Below, one piece after another: positions 12,939-24,158 of a stretch of DNA of 64,000 bases (its first letter is position 1; the number at the start of each line of letters is the position of its first letter). The stretch comes from Eustoma russellianum (lineage: Eukaryota; Streptophyta; Magnoliopsida; Gentianales; Gentianaceae), in contig AP025042.1 of assembly GCA_036186865.1 (NCBI GenBank), positions 33,700,263-33,764,262 of the forward strand, written 5' to 3'. The notes under the pieces were generated by a model. It worked only from the letters and a program-made list of their open reading frames with translations, did no database searches and had not been told where the DNA came from. The translations under genes were made by a program, and so were the position numbers.

Positions 12939-13191
12939 GAGGCTCCAGATTCGCCTCGGAAATGCAGGATTAATTAGATCACCTAGACATAAGTTACGAT
13001 CTTTTGTAAAAGGACGATTTTACCCCTAATAAACAAAGAAGACTTAAGAGATGATTTTAGACTTAGGCTATGATTAGGTTATGGGAGGTGTGTGCCGATG
13101 GTGAGCTTTCCCTCTAATTACCATTTTACTCCGGGTCCAACCCTCTTAACTCGCTATTGACTAATCTGATTTCTTTTCATGAATTACAGAA

Positions 13192-13480
13192 ATGCATCCA
13201 CGACGTGAGCCAGCTAGAAATGGTGGTGAGAACCTCCAGAATCAGGGGGATCATCCCCAAGCACTTGAAGATGTCATAGTCACCATGACCAACACCTTAG
13301 TACAGTAGCACCAGCTGCTGAACTGGCATGCACTGTCTCCACCACCACCTCACTCGAACCTGAGATTCTTTGACAAGGAGATGCGGAGCAGTGATGTGCA
13401 GCGTAACACAACTGACACCGCTTATCACTTGGATCTAATTTTGGAATAATTTTAAGAAGTACTGCGTGTTCGACAGTGTG
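13192..13480 (+). pseudogene. gypsy gag remnant
   Basis: An ATG at 13192 follows a splice-acceptor-like ACAG (13186-13189). The frame reads MHPRREPARNGGENLQNQ, then a stop (TAG, 13307-13309), then a proline run and LRFFDKEM. This parallels the start of the gag genes at 42300 and 22644 (polar N terminus, proline run, then RFFY.EM). After about 90 codons the similarity is lost. The core gag and zinc knuckle are absent. Confidence 0.75.
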
Positions 13481-16080
13481 ATCTTTTAGAGCATGGCTCT
13501 AGATCCACAGCGGAAGCATAGATTTAGGCTATGATCTTAGAAATTAAGTTATGATTTTGCCCATAAGTCACATCTTAGACATAAGTACCAATTTTTAGTC
13601 GTAAGCATTGATTTTAGTCATAAACGCTGATTATATAACAAATATGACTTGGAAATAAGAAGTGATCTTAGACATAAGTGGTGATCTGAACATCAGGTGA
13701 TGATTTGAATATAAGCACTGATCTTAGTCATAAGCTGTGAATATAAGCATTGAACTTAGAAATAAGTAATGATTTTAGACGTAAGAAATGATGATACCAA
13801 GTATCGATTCTAGAAATAAGTCATGATATTAGACTTTAGTGATGATCGGATAAGGGATATGCCCACGTATACCTAGGGCACTCCAGGCGACTCTAATTAT
13901 TTGCCTTAGTGCTGACTATAACCATTTGCATAATTCCTTGAATCCGACTTCTGCAAACCTGGTACCATAATGATAAATGAAATGGGTTTGCGTCTCTACC
14001 TCGACAGTAGCATCGTAGCGCGACTAGGTCTAAGTTGGGATCGTAGTTCTTAAGAAATGATTTGTAGTAAAATGATGATAACTAAGAAACGATTTATTAG
14101 CGTTATGGTCAGTAGAATTTAGCAAAGAATACCGTAGAAAGGGGTTTATAGTTATGATTAAGATGTTAAATTTAGAATATCAAATAAGCCGAAGATATTA
14201 GTCTTATTAGGAATATCGGTTGACAGGGATAAGTGAGCACTACTAAAATGAGTACAGTAGAATGACAATTGATTTCAGTCTAGGTTTAGTGCTGATCCCT
14301 AAAAACACATAAGTACTAATGTATCGAGTAGGCTCTGAATTGAAATAGAGTAAGTATGAACAAGTAGTGTGTGCTTTTCAGGTGAGATCTAACTAAATTA
14401 GAACTAGCGGTTGAAATAACCAAGTGAAGAAGTACAGTAGATCAGTGTGGTACACGGAAGCATGGTGAATTAGAATGCCCTAAGTTGATCAATATTTAGT
14501 GTGTCATGCTAGGATTTGACAGTATGTAGGCGGATTTTTCATTGGCGATAAGGGGTGACTTAGAAAATTCATACGAAGCATTGGACTATTATTTTTCAAG
14601 TAGCTAGCTATTTTCATACAAGCACGTATACTAAAATACACTCTATATTCAAAGGTATTTCAAATATTTTGCTTTTAAACACTCCGACTACTGTCATTCT
14701 CTTTTTATATAGTATATTACTTTACAAGGCTCTATTCTCTTACAAATCCGTAAAGCAACCTAACGGAATTTTGATTACCCCCTGACAAAACTGATATATT
14801 TTAAAATAATGATGTTTCTAAACAGCGGTTTGTTTATATAGTTCTTATACTATTTCTCAAACTTTTGTTTAGCTACATCGATTTTGCTAAAATAATTTTA
14901 TCTAACAACTATCGATATTGCAAGCATTTTACCATTAAATGCTTTTGAATATATTTATCTGCTTGCGATGAACTTGTTTAATTTTGCGAAGCAGAAATAG
15001 TTTCAAAATATATGTACTTATTTTTGAAGAAGAGAGGTATCGTATTGCTGAATTTCCAATCGTTGTATCCTGCGAAACAAAACATAGCTTTCAAAATATA
15101 TATATATATATCATTGAAGAGAAAAGTCATCGTGTTCAAATCGTTTTGTAAAAAGAAGTTTTACGATGGTTGTGTCTCAATTGTTTTAAAGTGGTTTTAA
15201 CCGTATACTTTTGCTAAAAAGTATATCATTGTTTTTAAAAGTGGTCATTTCAGACACCGCTTTGCAAAAATAAATATATGATACTTTGGTTATTGTGTTT
15301 ACAAATTAGAAGGCATATTATTTTACACAGTTAAATCTATATTCCGAAATGATACTTACGTAAACTACTTTAAAGTTGAAGAAAAAAATATGTCCATGCA
15401 CATACTTCGTATATTAGGTTGTTGATGATACCTCCGAAAAAAGTAAGAGTATGATCATAGAACTAGTACGTGACTATATAAAAAAATTGATTTTGAGGAT
15501 TTTGTTATATGTTTATGAAGTGTAATAATTAGCATATTGGAGGACTCGATGGACATACTGCGGATGGTCATGTAACTAGAAGAATCATATATGATGAGTT
15601 TAAGAATTTGGAAATGTAACGTGTATATAAGTGGAATGATACATGTCCAGATGTGTAAGTAGAAGTTTATAAGTTGTAATTATAGAGGATTAAGCTAAAG
15701 ATTGTAGTACACCTAAAAACTGATTTTAGAAGCTTGCTGAGGGTAGTAGATATAAGTACGATATTGAATGAAGATGGGGTTATGGAACCTCGGTATGATG
15801 ACAATACTCCTAAGTTTGACTTTGGAATTATAAGAAGAGTATATTATGGTCCTAAATGACCGGAGAATAATGGACTTAAAAAAACTATCTTGTTGGGTAT
15901 AAGGAATGATGTTCGAGGCCTTAGCCTATGATATGGAAGTAAAATGGTTAATGTATCACAATATGCGTTGGATATTTAGCATGGTAATTATCTAAGCGAA
16001 TGATGAAGTAGAACCATACTAAGTCATTGTTAAACCATACACAAGTTTCGAGGACGAAACTTATTGTAAGGGGGGAGGTC
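13481..16080 (+). other. non-coding interior of plus-strand gag-remnant element
   Basis: No supported reading frame. 13495-13850 carries degenerate repeats of the form ATAAGTNNTGATYTTAGNC. Several blocks (for example GAATCATATATGATGAGTTT near 15583) recur in reverse in the other two pol-less elements. It ends with the pol-terminal block CAAGTTTCGAGGACGAAACTT (16042-16062) and the polypurine tract AAGGGGGGAGGTC at 16068-16080. Confidence 0.7.
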
Positions 16081-17245
16081 TGTTATAGCCCGTGTCTTTT
16101 GGATATACATATTATATGTATACACACAGAGCAAAAAGAATTAGATAAGGAAAAGAAAATAAATAAAGATAAATTTAAAAAACTAAAATCCTAATATGAT
16201 TAGGTAGTAGATAGATAAGTTTAACTCAAATCCAAATTTAAATCAAACTAGGAGAAGATATCCTAACTTACTAAGGATTTAACCAAAAACCTACCTATAT
16301 CTATACACATATAACACTAGAATTCTACCCTAATTCCCCAAAATCAAATCGTCCAGCCCCAGCCCAAGAAAGAGTCGACTTTTCCCTCCTTATTCCTCCA
16401 GTTTCTGCCGCCATTTTTAGGGAGAAGGTGCAATCAATTTTTGGTCCATTCAACACCAAATTCTTTATATAACGCATATAATCAAGACGAGAGGCAAGTA
16501 TCCATGCTATATTTGGTATGTTTTTATAAAGTTATTATGTTATTTTCGTACTAAATTGAATCATGCATTCGTAGTTGTGGGTTGTATAGTTTGATGTATA
16601 TATGTATGTATTTGTTGTATATATGTATCGATTATGTGTATATACGTATGAAAGATGCATAAGGTCTTGTTGAATTAAGTTTATTTGGGCCGCAGATGAA
16701 AATGGAGGAATAGGCAAATTGTAAGTTTCATGTATGAGTAATGCATGAATTCTTAATACTAAAATCCATTCAATTAGGTTTTGAAGGCATAACGTGAATT
16801 TGCAAATGGAGATTGGGACTTTCGGCCATTCAGTTTTGTTGGCCATCTGCATGAGTCATATAAATATGTGTGATATGCATAATTGGTATATGGAGAAGTT
16901 TATGTGAATGTGATAATTATATGTGTTAATTGCGGTGGTATATATGTACAGGTTATGACAATTATACACTTTGAATTGCATATTTCGAAAGGGTTGCAAC
17001 TATATGTGTGCAAACGGTGTTGCGTGGGGGGTAGATTTTAATCATATGTGATATATATGTGTGTGAGAAAGTTTATGCTGTGAAACGAAAAAAAAACAAA
17101 CAAACATGAAAAAAAAAACAGCAGCCGAAATATTTTTAAAGGTGCTGCCTTCGAATGAGCATATTTTGGGGGTAAGTGATGTATATTTCTTATGTGTATA
17201 TGATTTACATATGATAGACAAATATATAACATATGATTTATATAT

Positions 17246-17255
17246 NNNNNNNNNN
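17246..17255. other. assembly gap (10 N)
   Basis: Ten N bases inside an (AT)n microsatellite (about 17215-17310). The true length here is unknown. Confidence 0.99.
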
Positions 17256-18389
17256 TAGATATATATATATATATGATTTATATATATATATATATATGTT
17301 ATATTGTATATATATGTTAGTATGACAAATAGGAAAAAAATAGAAAGATAGGAACTAATTATATTAAGTAAGCCAAATTAACCTTTATTATTAGGGTATT
17401 GATGTTTATACTACAATTGTTTAGATTCAAGCCTAGATGAGAAGGAAGTTAATTCGTCAAAAAGGTAGGTGTCTCTTCCCCTCTCAAACGGATATGATTC
17501 ATGCATGCTTTGATGGTATACTAATGTGTTTCGTTGTTTTATTTGTTTAAGTTGTAAATTTTGTTTTGTTGTTTTATTTTGTTTAAGTTGTAAATTTTGT
17601 TTCGTTGTTTTTATTTGTTTAAGTTGTGAATTTTGTATATGTTGGAAAGTATGAGATATATTGTTTATGGCTGCTATGTGCGTGTATGTGTGTGAAATTG
17701 GTGGTATGATTGAATTGAAAACAAAATATCCTTAAAAAATGGGGAAAATGGGGAACTTTTACATCAGGAGCCTTTAAAAAGTTGTGCTTTGGCCTTAGAA
17801 TAGGTTCCTATAGACTGGAAATAGGAGAAAATGGGGGTTGGGATCGAAAAACAAATCATAGCGCGTATTGCCACTTGTAAAACATCCAATTAAATAAATA
17901 AATAAATAAATAAATAAATTAAAGTAGAGAACAGGTCGGCCAACAGACCGGGTCGGCTGGCCAGCGGGTCGGACCGAAGGCGGCCTATTTACCTCTCAAA
18001 ACAATGTATCGGGTCTGGTGGATCAGGCTAGGAAAATATAATTAAATACCAATAAAATTCAAATAAATTTCAGAAAATATAAAAAGTTAAAATTAAATTA
18101 TTTTCACTTAATTTCTGAAGTTTGGTAAATTTAAGTAATTAAAATATTAATAGTAATAAATAAAATTAAATAAGAGAATCATAGGGTAAGTTAGTAGAAA
18201 ATTCTAGTAAATTAATACAAGCTAAGGAAAAAATAAGGGTGGCGATAAATAACAACTTTCCAATATTCAAAAATTTTACGAAGCCAAATATTGAGTGCCG
18301 GAGATGGTGAGGATGGGCGTACGGGCCCCAGGCGATTTGGTTGTTGCATTCATAGCACGTGCATTGCATTTGGAGTGGGTTGAGATGTA

Positions 18390-18560
18390 CGGGTCTCAAA
18401 CGCTCGAGTGGGGTGGATCATGGTGTATGGGCCATGGGTACTCGGTCATGGTGGATCATGGTGTACGGGCCATGGGCATCGGTTATGGTGGATTGTGGTA
18501 TACAGGCCACGGGCATCGGTCAGGGTGGATTGTAGTGTACGGGCTACAGGCATCCAGTCA
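18390..18560. repeat. minisatellite in LTR, about 4 copies
   Basis: Degenerate tandem units carrying GGTGGATCATGGTGTA, CGGGCCATGGGCA and TCGGT, with a period near 46-48 bases. It is 0.6-0.8 kb from the LTR 3' end. Confidence 0.75.
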
Positions 18561-19176
18561 ATCCCGGGATCATGCATTGCATGTAGGTCTAGGGGCATAT
18601 TGCATGGCATGATTCTTGTTTCGTGTGACACGTTGATTGAGCATGCATCACGTACTTGCGCATTTTATGTGGAGTGCTTTACTTACCGCATTTACTTTAT
18701 CTTATGCATGTTATCTTATATTTATGTGCAATATGGTTTTATCATTTCGGTATGTACGTTTTGTATTGGTTTGAGGCGGGCATCTACTGGGTGATTTCTT
18801 GTCACTCATCCCCAATTCCCATGTGAGCCGGATGAGGACTACGAGCATATCTTCGTTGAGGACGGGATGGACATAGCGGAGTGGGCTGGTTGATAGCTGC
18901 ATCTAGGTTACGAGGGGGCTCTGCAGCTGTTTGTGTTTACTTATATTTTGGGGATTTTTCACAGGCTTCTCTATCACTTTTATAATCAGAATTTTGATTC
19001 AGTAATGTAATAACGATTATTGGAGTTTAATTTAAGTTATGGTTTACGCTTCCGCGAGAAAAATTTCTACGTTATTTCTGACGTGTAAGAGATTGATTCG
19101 AAGCCTTGTATTCTCCTCAGCGAGATACGGCGGGTGCACTGTTCCTGATGCTAGGGTTCGGGAGCGAGGCGCTACA

Positions 19177-19277
19177 TCATATCCAGTCAAAATCTCAATT
19201 TTCCTATTTCAATTAGGATAACAATAATGGTATTTTATTTTATTTATTCTTTTTTGCAGAAATTACGGTCCATAACA
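19177..19277 (-). repeat. start of 5' LTR of minus-strand gypsy-type element
   Basis: The 101 bases match 8681-8782 almost exactly, ending at GGTCCATAACA. They are the outer end of the LTR whose inner part is at 10812. The adjacent 5 bases AACAT are a target-duplication candidate, but the partner side is hidden by the LINE. Confidence 0.85.
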
Positions 19278-19743
19278 AACATAATATCGCAACCCACAAT
19301 CACTCCAAACTTTTGTCCATCTGAATGTTCTGCGAAACAATTTTTGCTCAACTCTTGGAACTTCTCTATTTTCTTGCGCACATTAGGAAGGAATCTGCCT
19401 TCATACCCGGAAATCCACTTTCTTTTGTTACAAATCAACCTCATTATCATCCTCCTAATCCACTCCAGCATAGACACTAAGGACATTGTCCTAGCGTGTA
19501 TAATGGCAGCATTAAAGGACTCGTTCATTTTATTGACCAAAGTATCACACTTGCTTCCACAACTGAAAAATGCTATACTCCACTGTTATTTTGGAACCTT
19601 CCCCAACCATCCAGCAACATTCTCATTACCATCCACATATGGATCTATTTGGTTAAGCATCTCCATGGCCCGTCTATAATCAGTGGGGTGTGTAGCACAG
19701 CAGCTTTCCAAAATAAGTCCATCAACTTCTTCCCCTTGCACTT
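19278..19743 (-). pseudogene. MULE (Mutator-like) transposase, C-terminal fragment
   Basis: On the minus strand the product reads HPTDYRRAMEMLNQIDPYV, then NKMNESFNAAIIHARTMS, then LEWIRRMIMRL. This is the C-terminal part of MuDR-type transposases, including the N-ESFN segment before the SWIM region. At least one frameshift lies within it (near 19580). It is cut at 19278 by the minus-strand gypsy-type element and at 19743 by the plus-strand gypsy element. The matching N-terminal part is at 28522-29808. The zinc/SWIM end and the left terminal repeat are not visible. Confidence 0.8.
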
Positions 19744-20699
19744 TGTCATACCCCGTGATTTTTAAGTACGACTATCAATACTTAAAAGTCAACCTTAAAT
19801 GCAATTTAATTAATTTTGTAGGTTATGGGACTTAGTTACATAAAATATAGGAAAACAAGAGAAAGGGGTTAAAAGTAGAATTAAAGGTAATTAAGGGAAA
19901 TTACTAAAATAGTCCCTACTAAGAGATAGGGGAGTTACACCACTTTTAGTATAACTCCCCATTACATTAAGAGGGGGGTCGGTTAAAAGAAAAGAGAAAG
20001 AGAAGAGAAACCGCAGGAAAAGAGAGAGAAGAGAAAAGGAGAGGAAGAAGAAGAAGAGAAGATGGAAAAGGAAGGAGAAGGCCAATCTAGGTTCAATCCT
20101 TATCAAGATTCTGCAGTAAATTCGTAAGATTATCTAGATTCCAAGGCAAGTAATCTTTCTATATGCTTTACGCTAATTTTTGTTACTTTAGGCCCTATGT
20201 TCTTACAAAGAGAAAACTTGGATCACACATTAGTAATCTTGACTTGCCTATGTTAAATGCTTACTATATGTAATTGTTGTTGCTAGTTGCGTAAAGTCTT
20301 GTTCTTTGGGCCATATTTCTGAAAATAGTTATGTGGTGCTTTGTTGTTTGTCAAGCATGTCCATGAAAATGTATTCTTGATGTGTTTATTGTCTTGTTAT
20401 ATTCTTGTGTTGGTTGTCTACACCTAGATGTTTGAGAGTAAGTGCAGGAAATTGAAGGAGAATGATGGCATTGTTATAGACTTGTTGTGTTGGGAATGTT
20501 GATGGTATCTTTTGAAGGTTGTGAATGATAGAAGGTTAAGAGTGGATATTATTAGACAAACTAAGCATCAATTCATGTTAGATGTGTGTTAAGTATGGTG
20601 AATTTAGATGGTAAGATGGATCTTGAGAGGTTTAGCATGAAAGGGTTGAAGGAGGAAGGAGATGAGAGGAAGTTACTGCAGAAAAACTGCAGTTTAGAA

Positions 20700-20945
20700 C
20701 CGTCAGAACACTTCGAACACCTACATTAGGCGCTTCAAGTCACATTAGGCACCTAATGTAGGCGTTCAATGTGTCCCAGAGCATCCCCGTACACTTCGAA
20801 CACCTACATTAGGCACTCTATGTCACATTAGGCGCTTCATGTAGGCGTTCGATGTATATGGCACATCCCCGAACACTTCGAACGCCTAGTATAGGCGCTC
20901 CATGTCCACATTAGGCGCTCCATGTAGCGTTCAAAGTATACTGGA
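20700..20945. repeat. LTR subrepeat array 1
   Basis: Roughly 85-90-base units containing CACTTCGAACACCTA, ATTAGGCGCT and ATGTAGGCGTTC, about three copies. The matching array in the 3' LTR (26870-27085) has lost about 20 bases (one CCACATTAGGCGCTCCATGT segment). Confidence 0.8.
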
Positions 20946-21339
20946 AGTCTTTTTGACCCTTTAGACGCCCTATGTATGTGTAGTAACTTTATACACTTCT
21001 TTTGAACATAAAATGCAAGGGTATTTGAGGTGTAAGTGAGGTGTAGATGGTAAGTTTGATCAAGTAAGAATAAAATTGAATCCCAAGTGAATTAGTGAGA
21101 TGAACGGACTTGGAAAGATACGAACATGGAGTGTTTGAGGTGCAAGACTATATACTTGATATGCAAGTTGTGTGTGTGTGTGTTACATGCTTGATACGAA
21201 GTTACATGTGCATCCTGCATCATGACATGGGCACTTGCATTTGACTTGAGAATTGCTTTGTCATGTGTTTACAAGAGAAGTTTAAAGTTTTCGAAAGACA
21301 AAATGGCTGCTGGTTGATCGCATGGTATAAAAGTCACGC

Positions 21340-21600
21340 CTGCGAAAGCAGGGTATAAAAGCATGACCTGTGAATCAACAGCAGGGTATAAAATATGTTA
21401 CGGGGCCGTGGACCTATCAGCACGGAAAATAAAGTATTTTATGGGGCCGTGGACCTATCAGCACGGATATATGATGTATGTAATGGGGCCGTGGACCTTT
21501 CAGCACGGGGTATAAAGTTATATGTTATGGGGCCGTGGACCTTTCAGCTCGGGGTATAAAGTTTTGTTTGCTGTGGACTGATCACCCACAGGGTATAAAG
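21340..21600. repeat. LTR subrepeat array 2
   Basis: About 40-base units containing GGGGCCGTGGACCTATCAGC and GGGTATAAAGT, five or six copies. The same array recurs at 27480-27765. It lies about 0.76-1.02 kb from the LTR 3' end. Confidence 0.85.
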
Positions 21601-22365
21601 TTCTGCTACGCGAAGAATATGATAAGAAGAGTTATGAAATGCTTTGTGAAATGACACGCAAGACATGCTTATGAAAGAAGACATATGCATGGGTGTTGTG
21701 TGTGATTTTAAAGAAGTACATGCATCATGATACACGAAGCATAAGATTGATGTGCAAGAGATGTGACTAGCTTATGACTTGCTTATGATGATATGTTGTT
21801 TTAGTACATGTTTATTCTCGTATCCATGTATCATTTATGTGTCTTATCTGTTTTGAGGCATTCTTATAAAGATACTACTTGCTAACCCAAGCACCTTATT
21901 TTGGGCAATGATCTATACACTGGTGACTCGTCGTGTGTGATCCCGTAAGGTGTATAGACGGGTTACTTGCTGGCGATAATTTCGCTAAGAACAGATACTC
22001 TATTCCTTTTCAGGTGAGCCGGAATATGAAATGATATTTATCGAAGACGATGGCGAGTGGGCTCAGTGGGATGATGGACATGGAAGTAGATAGATGTTTG
22101 CTCACTTTCTTTATGTTGGAAAACTTGATGTTTATTATGCTATACTGGAGGATAAGTAGACAGTTGTCTGAACACCCTTTTATTTCCGCTGTACTTTCTG
22201 GTTGTAATATTGATGATGAAGTTTTAAATTTGATGACGTTTCTGTCGATTTATCTTACGTCATGAATGATGTACACTTGATCTGCTTTGACGCTTCGTAG
22301 TTCTCATAGTAGACTACGGCGGGTGCACTGGTTCCGATGACGGTATCGGGCCGGGGCGCTATAGG

Positions 22366-22378
22366 TGGTATCAGAGCC
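22366..22378 (+). promoter_or_regulatory. primer-binding site (initiator Met tRNA)
   Basis: TGGTATCAGAGCC two bases after the LTR end; same site as at 12926 and, on the minus strand, at 42555. Confidence 0.88.
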
Positions 22379-22643
22379 TAGGCTTCAGATCTATCTCGGA
22401 AACTTAGGTCCATGATCTTATAGCAAATTAAGATGTGATTTTCTCTTAAGTTTGATCCTTAGGTATAAGTGATGATTTTCTAGAGTCTAAGTATGATCTG
22501 GGTTGGGTGTGTGCGAGCGCGTTTAGCATATAATTTCGAATTAATAGTTGTATTACATACCCTGCCCGTCCTTATTCATTCAAGCTTTCAGTAACATCTT
22601 GTATCTGCTGAATGCTAATGGAACGTTAACCTTTCAGAGAAAA

Positions 22644-23718
22644 ATGCCTCCAAAAAGAGATAACACAGGCAACTCGGGCAATGGACAGGAGAACGAGCCA
22701 CCACAAGTGGTTTTACCCCAGGTGCTCACTGACGCATTAACAGTGATTACACAAGGGTTTGCTCAGTAGCATCAGCCTCCGCCTCCTCCACCGCCCCAGC
22801 ATAACATCAGATTCTTTTATGGAGAGATGAGAAAGATGAGGGTGCCGGAGTTTGTAGGATGTACTGATCTTGAGGAGGCTCAGCACTGGTTAGCTGAGGT
22901 GGAGAAATGTTTTCGGCTAGTGCAAGTACCGAATGAGATAAAGGTTGAGGTGGCCACACCCCTTCTAAGTGGCAAGGCTGTCGAATGGTGGGACGGAATG
23001 GTGTTGAGAATGACCCCACCAATCTCTTGGACACAGTTTTGTGATGTTTTCCTGAAGTACTACGTACCGGAGACTGCGATATTGGACAAGATAAGAGCGT
23101 TTGACAGATTGGAGCAAGGAAGGACGACGGTGTCGGAGTATGCGGATCGCTTTCATGCCTTGGGTAAGTTTGCCCCTGCGATTATGTCAGATAATCGCCT
23201 TAAGATGACGAAGTTCGAGAGGGGTTTGGACTCGAGAATACAGTCGACGATAGTGAATGCGGGGATGAAAACTTACGAGGATATACTAGATGCGTGTTTC
23301 CGTGTCGAGAGTGATTTTCGCCGAGTAGCGGCAAGAGAAGAAAATGCAGGATCATCTGATAGAGGCAAGAGGTCAAGAGAGGAGGTTAGAGTTGGTGGCA
23401 GACCCGGACGTTGGGTCAAGATTCCAAAGAGGGGTTCAGTTGGAAATTTTCAAAGACCCCCAGTGCAAAATCCAGTAGTTCAGCAGGCTATAGGAGTTTG
23501 CCCTCATTGCAACAAGAACCACGTCGGAGAGTGTAGGAAAGTGGCTGGAGCATGTTTTCCATGCGGTCAAGTGGGGCACATGATTAGAGACTGTCCGGAG
23601 ATGAAGAAAAATAATCCAGGAGAAGCGGCTTAGCAGCCGAGAGCAAAGCCACGAGCAAATGCTCGTGTACATCTTATGACGAACACTGAGGTGCAGGAGG
23701 CTACTGATGTGGTAGCAG
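22644..23718 (+). pseudogene. gypsy gag
   Basis: The ATG at 22644 follows a splice-acceptor-like CTTTCAG (22631-22637). Order: polar N terminus (MPPKRDNTGNSGNG), a stop TAG at 22767-22769, a proline run, the retrotransposon gag domain (EAQHWLAEVEKCFR through KYYVPETAI and FDRLEQGRTTVSEYADRF), a basic stretch, and a CCHC knuckle (CFPCGQVGHMIRDC). A second TAG stop is at 23631-23633. Both stops replace glutamine codons seen in relatives. Gag forms the particle and binds the RNA. With two stops this copy cannot make full-length Gag. Confidence 0.88.
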
Positions 23719-23802
23719 GTACCATTTGAATTAAGTTTAAATCATTATTGAATTAAGTGTTTGCGTGTGTAACTTTTTGTGTAAAACTTTATATGGCCTT
23801 AG
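23719..23802 (+). other. intron-like insertion 1 in gypsy protease region (84 nt)
   Basis: It starts GTACCATTTG, ends GGCCTTAG and holds an in-frame TGA. Dropping it joins V-A-G to A-V-L-V-N-K in frame, matching the continuous protein of this family just before the protease motif. It is AT-rich and near the minimum plant intron length. Confidence 0.6.
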
Positions 23803-24158
23803 GTGCAGTTTTAGTAAATAAGATGCCTGCCAATGTACTTTTCGATAGCGGCGCAAGCCACTCCTTTGTAGCGAAGAGATTCACTAAGCACCTTAGTAGT
23901 TTGCCTGAATGGTTAGAAACTCCGTATCGTGTTCAAGCGGCCAGAGATCATGTTATGGTTTCGTATCAGCAGTATCGAGATTGCGAGTTAGAGTTTGAAG
24001 GCCAAACGTTCTCCGCCACACTGATCCCTATTCAGATGTACGACTTTGATGTTATATTGGGAATGGACTGATTGGCCAAGTATCACGCCAATATTGACTG
24101 CCGATTGAAGCAAGTGACGGTCAAGAGTGCTAAGATGGAAGAGGTGATATTTCAAGGA
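23803..24158 (+). pseudogene. gypsy aspartic protease
   Basis: It carries the retropepsin motif LFDSGASHSFVAKRF (from about 23839) with the catalytic D-S-G, and the later hydrophobic motif VILGMD. Directly after GMD the expected tryptophan codon is TGA (24069-24071), so translation would stop there. In the lineage this enzyme cuts the polyprotein. Confidence 0.85.

Larger units (their letters stand above)
12536..19176 (+). mobile_element. gypsy-derived gag-remnant element, inserted in the minus-strand LTR
   Basis: Order on the plus strand: truncated 5' LTR (12536-12923), primer site, decayed gag, long non-coding interior, residual pol end plus polypurine tract, and a full 3' LTR (16081-19176). 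The last 388 bases of both LTRs match closely. To its right the host minus-strand LTR resumes (19177-19277). TCATA lies on both sides (12530-12534 and 19177-19181) and may be a target duplication. It belongs with the elements at 8256 and 37427. Confidence 0.8.
16081..19176 (+). repeat. 3' LTR of plus-strand gag-remnant element (3.1 kb)
   Basis: It starts TGTTATAGCCCGTG after the polypurine tract and ends GAGGCGCTACA. A GC-type splice donor-like GAG/GCAAGTA lies at 16491-16500. It contains an AT microsatellite with the assembly gap, an AAAT run (17890-17920) and a minisatellite (18390-18560). The host LTR resumes at 19177. Confidence 0.85.
19744..22363 (+). repeat. gypsy 5' LTR (2.6 kb)
   Basis: It starts TGTCATACCCCGTG and ends GGGGCGCTATA. 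The 3' LTR ends CGCTACA, so this copy carries C to T at the end. It holds a GC-type donor-like CAAG/GCAAGTAATC at 20142-20153 and two tandem arrays (20700-20945 and 21340-21600). Confidence 0.9.

Noticed and set aside
21544..21735. 63-aa minus-strand ORF also found at 27702-27893
   Set aside because: It is conserved only because both places are LTRs of one element; there is no family motif.
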